From positions 1-15,931 of the forward strand of contig DATMNI010000383.1 in NCBI GenBank assembly GCA_035570275.1: 15,931 bases of DNA, written 5' to 3'. The first letter of the stretch is position 1. Every line of letters starts with the position of its first letter. The stretch comes from DATMNI01 sp035570275. GTDB lineage: Bacteria; Acidobacteriota; Terriglobia; Bryobacterales; Bryobacteraceae. Below are positions 6,682 through 14,929 of this stretch, one piece after another. The position numbers and the translations under genes are program-made. The notes under the pieces were generated by a model. It was not told the origin of the DNA. It searched no databases and saw only the letters and a program-made list of their open reading frames with translations.

Positions 6682-9179
6682 GCACAAACAGCATCGTGGA
6701 AACTATGATCGCGAACGAGAACCCGAAATCTCCGGATCAAAACGGTTCCGGTCCGGTACAACTCTTCGGTTCGCACAACGGCCTGTATGAGCGCCATCTT
6801 TTATTCGACAACGTGATTGAGCGGGCCTGCGCCGACTCCCGCGATCGCTTTGAAGCCTTTGCTCGCGCAGTGAGGGATATCCTTTCGCAACGCTGGGTGG
6901 CGACCGACAGCACCTATCGACGCCAGAACCCCAAGCGGGTCTACTACCTCTCGATGGAGTTTCTCATCGGCCGTTCGCTGGCCAACAATGTAACCAATCT
7001 CTTTCTCGATCCAGTGATTCAAGAAGCCGTGAAGAATCAGGGCATCGATTGGCCCGAACTGCTGGACGAGGAACCGGACGCGGCGCTGGGGAATGGCGGG
7101 CTCGGCCGCCTGGCGGCCTGCTTCCTGGACTCGATGGCCACCATGCAACTGCCCGCCATGGGCTACGGTCTGCGATACGAATACGGAATGTTCAAGCAAG
7201 CCTTCCAGGATGGCTGGCAGCGGGAGCAACCGGATAACTGGCTGCGCCGCTCCGATCCTTGGGAGGTTGCCCGTCCGCACGAGAAGGTCGAAGTCAAGCT
7301 CAACTGCTCGTTCGAACCGCGAGAGGGTGATCTGCGAGTCATCACGGGCCGGCCGTCCAGCCTGATTGGCATCCCGTACGATCGGCCCGTGGTGGGCTAC
7401 GGGGGCAATACGATCAATACCCTTCGCCTCTGGGAGGCGGCGGCGCCGGACTACTTCGACTTTCAAGCCTTCAGTCACGGCGAATTCTTTAGCGCCGTGG
7501 CGGAGACTCTTGGCGCCGAGTCGCTTACCCGCGTACTGTATCCGGACGACTCCACGAGCAGGGGCCAAGGCCTGCGGTTCGTGCAGGAATACTTTCTGGT
7601 GGCCTGCTCGCTGGCCGACATCGTACGCCGTTTTCGGCGGAGCAACGCCGATTGGAACACGTTTCCAGAGCAGGTGGCGATCCAACTCAACGATACCCAC
7701 CCAACGATGGCGGTTCCCGAGTTGATGCGCATCCTGTTGGACGAAGCGCACCTGGGATGGGCCCAGGCTTGGGATCTGACGCAGAAGACGTTGGCGTACA
7801 CGAACCACACGCTGCTTCCGGAAGCGCTCGAAAAATGGCCCCTCGAGTGGTTCCAGACGATGCTGCCGCGGCATCTCGAAATCATTTTGGAGATTAACCG
7901 GCGCCTGCTGATTTCGGTTCGCGACAATTTTCCGGGCGACGAGGGCCGCGCTCAGCGCGTCAGCCTGGTGGAGGAGACGCCCCAGCGCAAAATCCGGATG
8001 GCGAACCTGGCGATTGTGGGCTCGCACAGCACCAACGGAGTGGCCGCCATTCATTCGGGTTTGCTCCGCACCATGACCGTCAAAGACCTCGCCGAGGTGT
8101 TCCCCGAACGGTTTAACAACAAGACCAACGGGGTGACGCCGCGCCGCTGGCTGCATTTGTCGAACCCCCCACTCTCCCGCACGATTACCGAAGCCATCGG
8201 GGAGGACTGGATCAAAGACCTCAGCCAGTTGCGCAACCTGGAGCCGTTCGCCGGGGACGCGGGCTTCTCGGATTCGTTTCGAGCGGCCAAGCGGCAGGCC
8301 AAGTCCGAGTTTGCCGATTGGCTGCGACAGGACGCCGGAGTAACCGTCGATCCGGACAGCATTTTCGATTGCCAGATCAAGCGCATCCACGAATACAAAC
8401 GGCAACTGCTGAACGCTCTGCGCGTGGTCGTGTTGTACAACCGGCTGCGGGAGAATCCCCGGCTCGATATGCATCCGCGGACGTTCTTCTTCGCAGGCAA
8501 GGCCGCGCCGGCCTACCACCTGGCAAAGTTGATCATCAAGTTCATCAACAATCTGGCCGGCACCATCGATGGCGACCCGGCGGTTCGGGACCGGATCAAG
8601 GTCCTGTTCCTGCCCGAATACGATGTCACGCTCGCGGAGCGGCTGATCCCGGCAAGCGATGTATCCAACCAGATCTCGACGGCGGGCTATGAAGCCAGCG
8701 GGACCAGCAATATGAAATTCATGATGAATGGCGCGCTGACAGTGGGAACACGGGACGGCGCCACTATTGAAATGGCGGAAGAGGCCGGCGAAGAAAACTT
8801 CTTCCTCTTCGGCCTGACCGCGGAACAGGTGGCAAGCAGCCGCGGCTGGTACAACCCCCACTGGCACTACGAAAACGAGCCGGAAACGCGGGCCGCGCTC
8901 GATCTGATCTTCTCCGACCACTTCAGCAGCAATGAGCCCGGTATCTTTGAGCCGCTGCGCGACACGCTGTTGACGCACGGCGACTACTATATGCACCTGG
9001 CTGACCTGACCTCTTATATGGAAGCGCAGGGGCGATTGGGTGAACTCTACGCCAATCCGAAGGCCTGGGCGCGCAAGGCCATCCTGAACGTGGCGGGATC
9101 GGGGAAATTTTCCAGCGACCGTACCATCGCCGAATACGCATCCGGCATCTGGGGGGTGAAGCCGTGCCCAGTCCAGTGA
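6678..9179 (+). CDS. glgP: Glycogen/alpha-glucan phosphorylase
   Basis: This gene encodes an 833-residue GT35 phosphorylase that cleaves the non-reducing ends of glycogen or maltodextrin with phosphate, giving glucose-1-phosphate. The full family pattern is present: VYYLSMEFLIGRSLANN, DAALGNGGLGRLAACFLDS, AIQLNDTHPTMAVPELMR and RIHEYKRQLLN. The pyridoxal-phosphate site EASGTSNMKFMMNG carries the Schiff-base Lys at 680. The length is typical for GlgP/MalP. Residues 1-30 are a polar extension ahead of the conserved core. The start is the GTG at 6678, with GGAGG 7 nt before it. This GTG overlaps the phosphatase stop by 4 nt, which implies translational coupling. An ATG at 6660 is in frame but would place the ribosome site inside the gene. 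The gene overlaps phosphoglucomutase by 16 nt at its end. Confidence 0.97.
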   Translation: MSTNSIVETMIANENPKSPDQNGSGPVQLFGSHNGLYERHLLFDNVIERACADSRDRFEAFARAVRDILSQRWVATDSTYRRQNPKRVYYLSMEFLIGRSLANNVTNLFLDPVIQEAVKNQGIDWPELLDEEPDAALGNGGLGRLAACFLDSMATMQLPAMGYGLRYEYGMFKQAFQDGWQREQPDNWLRRSDPWEVARPHEKVEVKLNCSFEPREGDLRVITGRPSSLIGIPYDRPVVGYGGNTINTLRLWEAAAPDYFDFQAFSHGEFFSAVAETLGAESLTRVLYPDDSTSRGQGLRFVQEYFLVACSLADIVRRFRRSNADWNTFPEQVAIQLNDTHPTMAVPELMRILLDEAHLGWAQAWDLTQKTLAYTNHTLLPEALEKWPLEWFQTMLPRHLEIILEINRRLLISVRDNFPGDEGRAQRVSLVEETPQRKIRMANLAIVGSHSTNGVAAIHSGLLRTMTVKDLAEVFPERFNNKTNGVTPRRWLHLSNPPLSRTITEAIGEDWIKDLSQLRNLEPFAGDAGFSDSFRAAKRQAKSEFADWLRQDAGVTVDPDSIFDCQIKRIHEYKRQLLNALRVVVLYNRLRENPRLDMHPRTFFFAGKAAPAYHLAKLIIKFINNLAGTIDGDPAVRDRIKVLFLPEYDVTLAERLIPASDVSNQISTAGYEASGTSNMKFMMNGALTVGTRDGATIEMAEEAGEENFFLFGLTAEQVASSRGWYNPHWHYENEPETRAALDLIFSDHFSSNEPGIFEPLRDTLLTHGDYYMHLADLTSYMEAQGRLGELYANPKAWARKAILNVAGSGKFSSDRTIAEYASGIWGVKPCPVQ

Positions 9180-10852
9180 AGACACATGCCGGCGCGAATG
9201 TCTCGCCCTTAGCCGGCCGCCCGGCGCCACGCGAGATGCTGATCGACCCGGCGCGGCTTGAGCGCGAGTACTTCGAACGCCGTCCGGATTTGAGCGATGC
9301 CGAGCAGATGGTGAAGTTTGGAACCAGCGGGCACCGGGGTTCCCCGTTGCGGGGCAGCTTCACCGAAGCTCACATTCTGGCGATCACGCAGGCGATCTGC
9401 GACTACCGCGCCGCTCATGGCACGGATGGTCCGCTCTACACGGGGATGGACACGCACGCCATTTCCCCGGCGGCGCAAAGAACGGCGCTCGAAGTCCTGG
9501 CGGCCAACGGAGTGGAGACGATCATCCAGCGCGACGACGGCGTTACCCCAACGCCGGTGATCTCGCGCGCCATCCTGGTCTACAACCGCGGCCGCAACGC
9601 GCACTTCGCCGATGGCATCGTGATCACGCCATCCCACAATCCTCCGCGGGATGGAGGCTTCAAGTACAATCCGCCGAACGGCGGCCCGGCCGACACAGAC
9701 GCTACGCGATGGATCGAGGACCGGGCGAACGAACTGCTCCGCGGTGGTAACGCCGCGGTGAAACGGATGCCGTACACGTCCGCGATGAAGGCCGGGACCA
9801 CTCACCAGGAAGAGTTCGTCATTCCGTACGTGGAGGACCTTCGGAATGTGGTGGACATGGAGGCAATCCGCGATGCCGGCCTGAAGCTTGGCGTCGATCC
9901 GTTAGGTGGCGCCGCCAGGCCTTACTGGGAGCCGATCAACTCCATTTACAAACTGGACGTCAAAGTTGTGAATCCGGTGATCGACCCGACGTTCTCATTC
10001 ATGACGCTGGATCATGACGGCGAGATCCGCATGGACTGTTCCAGCCCGTATGCGATGGCCCGGCTGGTCGGACTAAAGGATCAGTATCAGGTCGCCTTCG
10101 CCAATGACCCGGACTCGGACCGCCACGGCATTGTCACGCCGTCCGCCGGTTTGATGAACCCGAACCACTACCTGGCGGTAGCGATCCGGTACCTGCTCAG
10201 GAACCGGCCGCTGTGGCGGACGGATGCGGCGGTAGGCAAGACCGTGGTCAGCAGCGGCATGATCGACAACGTCGTGCGAAAGGCCGGCCGCCGGCTGAAC
10301 GAGGTCCCCGTCGGATTCAAGTGGTTTGTGGACGGCCTCTTTGACGGATCGTGCTGTTTCGGCGGCGAGGAGAGCGCCGGCGCCAGCTTCCTCCGCTTCG
10401 ACGGCACCGTTTGGACCACCGATAAAGACGGGCCGATCATGGACCTGCTCGCCGCGGAGATTACGGCGCGCACCGGCAGGGACCCCGGCGAACATTACCG
10501 CCGGATGACCGCCGAGTTTGGAACGCCACTTTATACGCGGCTCGACGCACCGGCAACTCCCGAGCAGAAGGCAAGGCTGCAGAAACTGTCACCCGATAGC
10601 GTGAAGGACTCGCACCTTGCCGGTGAGAAGATCACCGCGAAATTGACTCGCGCGCCAGGGAACAACGCGCCCATCGGCGGATTGAAGGTGGTGACTGCCA
10701 GCGGATGGTTCGCGGCCCGGCCCTCCGGCACGGAGAACATCTACAAGATTTATGCCGAGAGTTTCCAGGGCGAAGGGCACCTCGACTCGATCGTAAGCGA
10801 GGCTCAGGAAATCGTCGACCGCGCCCTCAATGCGCCGGAGCAACGAGGATGA
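9164..10852 (+). CDS. pgm: Phosphoglucomutase, alpha-D-glucose-phosphate specific
   Basis: This gene encodes a 562-residue enzyme that converts glucose-1-phosphate, the product of the upstream phosphorylase, to glucose-6-phosphate. It contains KFGTSGHRG near the N-terminus, the phosphoserine loop TPSHNPP with catalytic Ser157, the magnesium loop DPDSDRHG at 315-322, the sugar-binding GGEESAG loop, and the phosphate-binding RPSGTENIYKIYAES near the C-terminus. The length and motifs fit the E. coli Pgm type and not the PgcA/ManB type. The start is GTG at 9164, preceded by a GGGGGGTGAA stretch and overlapping the phosphorylase end by 16 nt. A second GTG at 9176 would give a GTGA overlap but lacks a well-placed ribosome site. 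The stop overlaps the malQ start (ATGA). Confidence 0.97.
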   Translation: MPSPVKTHAGANVSPLAGRPAPREMLIDPARLEREYFERRPDLSDAEQMVKFGTSGHRGSPLRGSFTEAHILAITQAICDYRAAHGTDGPLYTGMDTHAISPAAQRTALEVLAANGVETIIQRDDGVTPTPVISRAILVYNRGRNAHFADGIVITPSHNPPRDGGFKYNPPNGGPADTDATRWIEDRANELLRGGNAAVKRMPYTSAMKAGTTHQEEFVIPYVEDLRNVVDMEAIRDAGLKLGVDPLGGAARPYWEPINSIYKLDVKVVNPVIDPTFSFMTLDHDGEIRMDCSSPYAMARLVGLKDQYQVAFANDPDSDRHGIVTPSAGLMNPNHYLAVAIRYLLRNRPLWRTDAAVGKTVVSSGMIDNVVRKAGRRLNEVPVGFKWFVDGLFDGSCCFGGEESAGASFLRFDGTVWTTDKDGPIMDLLAAEITARTGRDPGEHYRRMTAEFGTPLYTRLDAPATPEQKARLQKLSPDSVKDSHLAGEKITAKLTRAPGNNAPIGGLKVVTASGWFAARPSGTENIYKIYAESFQGEGHLDSIVSEAQEIVDRALNAPEQRG

Positions 10853-12453
10853 GCGCCAGCAATCCCGGCCCCGCGCCGTTTTCGCTGGACTACCGCGCTT
10901 CGGGTTTGCTCCTGCATGTGACGTCTCTTCCTTCGAAATACGGCATAGGCGACGTGGGGCCGGCGGCCCTGGCCTGGATCGATCGGCTCCGGGAGGCTGG
11001 CCAAAGCTGGTGGCAAGCGCTGCCGCTGGGTCCCACTGGGTATGGGAACTCGCCTTATCAGCCCATGTCTTCCTTCGCGGGCAACGAACTTCTGGTCAGC
11101 CCGGATTGGCTGGTGGAGGACGGACTGTTGCAGGAAGACGAGTGCGATGGCGGTCATTTCTCGCGCCTGGAGATCGACTACGACGCCGTGATCGCCTGCA
11201 AGCGGCGCCTGATCCAGACAGCCTGGGCCAATTTTTCCGATGCGGCGCACTCCAGTCTTCGCACGGATTATGAGCAGTTTCGCAACGATCAGGCACACTG
11301 GCTGGATGACTATGCGCTTTTCCGGGCCTTGAAAGCCAAATATAACGGCGCCTACTTTCTGCGCTGGCCGCGTGAACTGGTGGAGCGAGTGCCCGCCAAG
11401 CTTGCGGAGGCGCGCGAGGAGCTATCGGATGCTTTCGACCAGGCATGCTTCGCCCAGTTCCTCATATTCCGGCAGGGGGAACGGCTGAAAGCGTACGCCC
11501 ACGCCAACGGTGTGCGGCTGATCGGCGATCTGCCGTTCTTCGTGTCGCCCGATTCGAGCGATATCTGGGCGAACCCCGAAATATTCCTGTTGGCGGAAAC
11601 GCGCCGGCCGCGATTCGTTGCCGGTGTGCCGCCCGATTACTTCAGCGCCGACGGACAGCTATGGGGCAATCCCGTTTATGACTGGGAGGCGCTTCGCCGC
11701 TCTGATTATCGCTGGTGCATCGACCGCCTGCGGGCACTGCTTTCTCATGTCGACGTAGTTCGGCTGGATCATTTCCGTGGCTTCGCGGCAGCCTGGCACG
11801 TGCCAATGGGGGCGTCCAGCGCGCGGCACGGGCAGTGGGTTCCCGGTCCGGGGTCCGATTTCTTTCTGAAGGCAAAGATGGAATTGGGCAACTTGCCGTT
11901 CATCGCCGAAGACCTTGGGCTGATCACGCCCGACGTGATTGAACTACGCGACTCTCAGAATCTGCCGGGCACGCGCGTTCTTCAGTTTGGGTTTGACGGT
12001 AATCCCGAGAATCCGCATTTGCCGCAAAATTACGTTCACAACGCCGTGGCATACACCGGCACGCATGACAACAACACGACCCGCGGCTGGTTTGAAGCGT
12101 TGCCGGAACAGCAAAAGCAAACGCTGTGGGCGTACCTTCGGCGAGAGCCCGGCCGAAGCCGGGAGGCTGCTCCCGAGCTAATGCGATTGGCATGGCGGTC
12201 GCCCGCCGCCCTGGCTATCGCTCCTTTGCAGGATCTGCTCAATCTGGGAGGCGACGCCCGCATGAATGTGCCTGGCCAGGCCGGCGGCAACTGGCGATGG
12301 CGTGTGACTGACGATATGCTATCCCCGGCGGCTTTCGCCTGGCTGGGAGAGTTAACTGAAAAATCAAACCGCTCGGCGACCGATTCAGCGGCTGCGGAAT
12401 CGCCCGAACTCCAAGAAACACACGAACTCCAGGAAACAGAGGTGACACGATGA
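10849..12453 (+). CDS. malQ: 4-alpha-glucanotransferase (amylomaltase, GH77)
   Basis: This gene encodes a 534-residue GH77 enzyme that transfers alpha-1,4-glucan segments between maltodextrins. It supplies longer chains to the phosphorylase and releases glucose. It has the entry motif GYGNSPYQPMSSFAGN. The nucleophile is Asp307 in VRLDHFRGF, the acid/base is Glu354 in FIAEDLG, and the third acid is Asp407 in YTGTHDNNT. The start at 10849 shares ATGA with the pgm stop and has GGAG 8 nt upstream. In-frame codons back to 10705 lie within pgm and are not used. The last 35 residues are a low-complexity Ser/Glu/Thr tail outside the usual domain. The tail ends in two copies of ELQET made by an 18-bp tandem duplication (12405-12438). 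The stop overlaps the transaldolase start (ATGA). Confidence 0.96.
   Translation: MSASNPGPAPFSLDYRASGLLLHVTSLPSKYGIGDVGPAALAWIDRLREAGQSWWQALPLGPTGYGNSPYQPMSSFAGNELLVSPDWLVEDGLLQEDECDGGHFSRLEIDYDAVIACKRRLIQTAWANFSDAAHSSLRTDYEQFRNDQAHWLDDYALFRALKAKYNGAYFLRWPRELVERVPAKLAEAREELSDAFDQACFAQFLIFRQGERLKAYAHANGVRLIGDLPFFVSPDSSDIWANPEIFLLAETRRPRFVAGVPPDYFSADGQLWGNPVYDWEALRRSDYRWCIDRLRALLSHVDVVRLDHFRGFAAAWHVPMGASSARHGQWVPGPGSDFFLKAKMELGNLPFIAEDLGLITPDVIELRDSQNLPGTRVLQFGFDGNPENPHLPQNYVHNAVAYTGTHDNNTTRGWFEALPEQQKQTLWAYLRREPGRSREAAPELMRLAWRSPAALAIAPLQDLLNLGGDARMNVPGQAGGNWRWRVTDDMLSPAAFAWLGELTEKSNRSATDSAAAESPELQETHELQETEVTR
12405..12438 (+). repeat. Tandem 18-nt duplication at the malQ 3' end
   Basis: The 16-nt units at 12405-12420 and 12423-12438 match at 15 of 16 positions with an 18-nt period, which is exactly six codons. 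The repeat keeps the reading frame and encodes ELQETH-ELQETE. It ends just before the GAGGTG ribosome site (12439-12444) of the transaldolase gene. Confidence 0.8.
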
Positions 12454-13550
12454 AAGCGACGCAATTGCTCCACAACCTGGGCCAGAGCATCTGGCTCGAC
12501 AATATCACGCGCGACCTGCTGGACAGCGGCACGTTGAAGCGCTACATCGACGATCTGTCGGTGACGGGACTTACTTCGAATCCGACTATCTTCGATCACG
12601 CCATTAAGAACAGTTCCGCGTATGACACGGCGATCGGCGAGAATCTGCGAAAAGGCAGGACGGGCGAGGAGCTCTTTTTCGAGTTGGCCCTGAGCGACAT
12701 TACTCGAGCCGCCGGAGAGTTCCGGCCGACCTACGACCGCACCAACGGAGTGGATGGATGGGTATCGCTGGAAGTATCGCCGCTGCTGGCCCACGACACG
12801 GCCAGCACGCTCCGCGAAGCCAAAGACCTGTACGCCCGTGCGGCGCGGCCGAACTTGTTCATCAAAATACCCGGCACCAAGGAAGGCCTGCCGGCCGTCG
12901 AAGAGGCGATCTTCGCCGGGATTCCGGTGAACGTGACGCTTTTGTTTTCGCGAGAGCAATACGTTGCGACCGCCGAGGCTTTCCTGCGAGGTGTGGAGCG
13001 GCGCATGGATGCGGGGCTCAATCCCAATGTCGGCTCGGTGGCTTCGGTTTTCGTGAGCCGCTGGGACACCGCGGTCGCCGGCAAAGTACCCGAGGCTCTG
13101 CGCAACCAGCTTGGCATCGCCGTCGCCGGACGCACTTACCAGGCATATCGCCAGTTACTAAGTTCGCCCCGGTGGCAGCGCGCTTTCAACGCCGGCGCCA
13201 GGCCGCAGAGGCTGCTTTGGGCCAGCACCGGCACCAAGGACCCCAAAGCCTCGGACATTCTGTATGTCAAGGCTCTGGCCGCGCCGTTCACGGTCAACAC
13301 CATGCCGGAGGCTACGCTCAAGGCACTCGCCGGACACACCGATCTTGGGACGATTCTGCCGGCCGATGGCGGCGATTGCGAACAGGTGCTCGGGAAGTTT
13401 GCCAAAGCGGGGATCGATATCGATGCCCTGGCCGCTCAGCTTCAGGATGAGGGCGCGAAGTCGTTCGTCCAATCGTGGAACGAGCTGATGGGCGTGATCG
13501 CGAGCAAGAGCGCGGCGATTCAGGAGCCCGCCAGAAGTGCGAAGGGCTAG
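12450..13550 (+). CDS. tal: Transaldolase
   Basis: This gene encodes a 366-residue transaldolase that moves a dihydroxyacetone unit between sedoheptulose-7-phosphate and glyceraldehyde-3-phosphate in the non-oxidative pentose phosphate pathway. It contains VTGLTSNPTIF (38-48), SLEVSPLLAHDT, the Schiff-base motif LFIKIPGTKEG with Lys139, PVNVTLLFS, and WASTGTKDP near the C-terminal side. The length and the SLEVSP form match the long subtype found in actinobacteria and cyanobacteria, longer than E. coli TalB. The start overlaps the malQ stop (ATGA) and has GAGGTG 5 nt upstream, so the start is firm. It is the last gene of the coupled run. No transketolase, glucose-6-phosphate dehydrogenase or debranching enzyme is in the window. 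Confidence 0.96.
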   Translation: MKATQLLHNLGQSIWLDNITRDLLDSGTLKRYIDDLSVTGLTSNPTIFDHAIKNSSAYDTAIGENLRKGRTGEELFFELALSDITRAAGEFRPTYDRTNGVDGWVSLEVSPLLAHDTASTLREAKDLYARAARPNLFIKIPGTKEGLPAVEEAIFAGIPVNVTLLFSREQYVATAEAFLRGVERRMDAGLNPNVGSVASVFVSRWDTAVAGKVPEALRNQLGIAVAGRTYQAYRQLLSSPRWQRAFNAGARPQRLLWASTGTKDPKASDILYVKALAAPFTVNTMPEATLKALAGHTDLGTILPADGGDCEQVLGKFAKAGIDIDALAAQLQDEGAKSFVQSWNELMGVIASKSAAIQEPARSAKG

Positions 13551-13932
13551 GTTCGAAGGACTGGGGCTTTCATCCCGCGGGAAAAGCGATGAGGCTCGAA
13601 CAGCTATGGGGTATGCTCTCCGAGCCGCGGCCGGGACCGTGCGGGAGGACCATCTCGACGAAAATCGCCGGCTTTTGGTCCAAGTGGCGTCCTGATTGTT
13701 CCAAAATGACGTGAGCGGCGTTTACCGGGAGGAATCCCGCCAATTGTAAGGCCGTGGACTTGGGACCCCCGGCGGGTCACTTTCCGATAACGCCACATAA
13801 CCGGGATGTTGCCACCTATGTGGCAATGGGTGAGGCGAGTCGGCCCTATGATTCGGAGGGCTTCGGATGTCGATCTGATTTCCATCATGCAGGCAAAGGC
13901 GCGCCGTTTCCTCGCCAAACAATCCGCTTAGC
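13551..13932. other. Gene-poor, hairpin-rich spacer after the glycogen operon
   Basis: I see no convincing gene in these 382 bases. Three short perfect hairpins lie close together: CGGGA/TCCCG (13726-13739), GACCC/GGGTC (13764-13778) and TTGCCAC/GTGGCAA (13809-13826, 4-nt loop). GCCACATA at 13792-13799 could compete for the same strand of the third hairpin, because TATGTGGC at 13817-13824 is its exact complement. A weaker stem with a CCCGCGGG core sits at 13566-13587, just after the transaldolase stop. None is followed by a T-run. A 41-codon frame at 13806-13931 ends 1 nt before the HNH start. It has no ribosome site, and I do not call it. Confidence 0.5.
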
Positions 13933-14253
13933 ATGGACCCAGGTTTACGTGAGTTTGTCCGAAGGCGTGCTGGCAACGCGTGTGAGTACTGCCGCACGCC
14001 GCAGGAGGCGATGCCTCTTATGCGTTTCCATGTGGAACACATCGTATCGAGGCAGCACGGCGGCACCGACGATCCGAGCGGCCCCGCGCTTGCCTGCGAC
14101 CGCTGCAACGCCTACAAGGGGCCGAACCTCACGAGCATCGATCCCGACACAAACACTGGGCGGCATTGTTCAATCCGCGTGGAGACGCCTGGAGCGATCA
14201 CTTTGACTCCGCAAAGAAGGCATACGGATGCTGGAGGTGGCGAACGCGGGTAA
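13933..14253 (+). pseudogene. Decayed HNH endonuclease gene (frameshifted and truncated)
   Basis: The first 75 or so residues are clearly an HNH nuclease. A zinc knuckle CEYC (17-20) pairs with CDRC (55-58), and the active-site region reads FHVEHIVSRQHGG (32-44), with NAYKGPNLTSIDPDT after it. In relatives, as I remember them, the next block reads LFNPR..W..HF. Here that block occurs in another frame (14166 onward, LFNPRGDAWSDHF), so a one-base deletion or equivalent lies near 14157-14166. The remaining C-terminal part of the usual protein is not found in any frame before the PIN gene begins at 14267. The middle Asn of the HNH triad, normally in a DNLALAC context, reads SGPALAC with Gly50. 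All three points argue for loss of function. A sequencing error could explain only the frameshift. No clear ribosome site is seen. Confidence 0.7.
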
Positions 14254-14266
14254 CGATGCGGGGCCG

Positions 14267-14644
14267 TCATACGACCACCAGCGGCAGCTCCGGAGCGATC
14301 TGCCTGAGATCGTTCGGATCGCTCGTGACAACGGCCTGCGAGGCCCTCTGGGCGCACACGACGACGTGGGCGTCGACCACATCGGCCGTCGAGGTTCGGG
14401 CCAGTAACAAACCGACCGCCGTCGCGTCCGGTCCGTTGAGTGCAATGAGGTCCGTACCAGCCTGCCGGATCAGCCGCGAGAGTCGCGCCTGCCTTGCAGG
14501 GTTGCGAATGGCCTGCGCCAGAGCGGTCGCTGGTATGGTGATCCGCATCCCGAGCTCCATCGCGCGCGCTACCAGTGCGAGCACCCGGCGATCGTTCCGG
14601 TCCAACGCGATCAGACCACCAGCATCAAAAGTGATCCCGCTCAT
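14267..14644 (-). CDS. PIN-domain toxin (VapC-like ribonuclease)
   Basis: This gene encodes a 125-residue single-domain PIN protein, the expected toxin of a type II toxin-antitoxin pair. These toxins are metal-dependent ribonucleases that cut specific RNAs. The acidic residues are in place at Asp7 (TFDAGG), Asp88 and Asp91 (TADVVDAHVV), and Asp109 (TSDPNDL). Where many VapC proteins have a Glu after the first helix pair, this one has Gln44 (ALAQ). As I recall, Gln is usual in the subfamily with LDAGALIA and AQVWR motifs, so I do not read it as inactivation. The start codon overlaps the antitoxin stop (ATGA at 14641-14644), the standard coupling for such pairs. The RNA target is unknown. Confidence 0.88.
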   Translation of the reverse strand: MSGITFDAGGLIALDRNDRRVLALVARAMELGMRITIPATALAQAIRNPARQARLSRLIRQAGTDLIALNGPDATAVGLLLARTSTADVVDAHVVVCAQRASQAVVTSDPNDLRQIAPELPLVVV

Positions 14645-14913
14645 GCCGCCTTCCCTTTCTTGCCGCTTCTCTTCCGCTGCGCAGAGGAGAGTACCGCGTC
14701 GGCCCAGGCGCGCTCCTTCTTAGTTAAGGCGCCGCCTGTTTGCTGCAAAGCGTCCTTCAACATCTCCCTCCATCCTGCCGCATCCGAAAGAGCAACTCCC
14801 ACGGCATGCTGGACGAAGGCGGAAACGCTCGCCGCCTGTCCGGCCTCTACCAAAGCGCGAATCTCCTTGACCTGATCGTCATGAAGGGTGATGGTGATCT
14901 TGCGGGCCGCCAT
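14641..14913 (-). CDS. Ribbon-helix-helix antitoxin of the PIN toxin (VapB-like)
   Basis: This gene encodes a 90-residue protein. The N-terminal KITITLHDDQVKEIRALV (5-22) has the beta-strand plus helix pattern of a ribbon-helix-helix DNA-binding domain. The next conserved block is SVSAFVQHAVGVAL, and the C-terminal helical part (AGWREMLKDALQQTGG, KKERAWADAVL) would wrap the toxin. It should neutralise the downstream PIN toxin and repress its own promoter. The protein ends in a Lys/Arg-rich tail. The start is uncertain: ATGs at 14913, 14925 and 14994 are in frame and none has a clear ribosome site. I choose 14913 because it opens directly on the domain. A TGGTATGGT extended -10-like sequence just upstream would allow a leaderless message, but this is inference. 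Confidence 0.82.
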   Translation of the reverse strand: MAARKITITLHDDQVKEIRALVEAGQAASVSAFVQHAVGVALSDAAGWREMLKDALQQTGGALTKKERAWADAVLSSAQRKRSGKKGKAA

Positions 14914-14929
14914 ACCAAACACCATACCA
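14910..14929. promoter_or_regulatory. Candidate antitoxin operator: two direct CCATACCA repeats
   Basis: CCATACCA occurs at 14910-14917 and again at 14922-14929, a spacing of 12 bp from start to start, or a little over one helix turn. The pair covers the two nearest possible start codons of the antitoxin. Ribbon-helix-helix antitoxins commonly bind short repeats over their own promoter, so autoregulation is plausible. This is seen by eye only. Confidence 0.35.

Noticed and set aside
6801..9230. An 809-codon open frame on the minus strand
   Set aside because: It is the antisense of glgP, which has every phosphorylase motif. High-GC genes often leave long open antisense frames.
13604..13918. 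A 104-codon minus-strand frame in the spacer after transaldolase
   Set aside because: Basic, low-information sequence with no domain, and it passes through the hairpin cluster. I take it as chance.
13806..13931. A 41-codon frame ending 1 nt before the HNH start
   Set aside because: No ribosome site and no recognisable family, and it overlaps a hairpin. Its adjacency to the nuclease gene alone is not enough.
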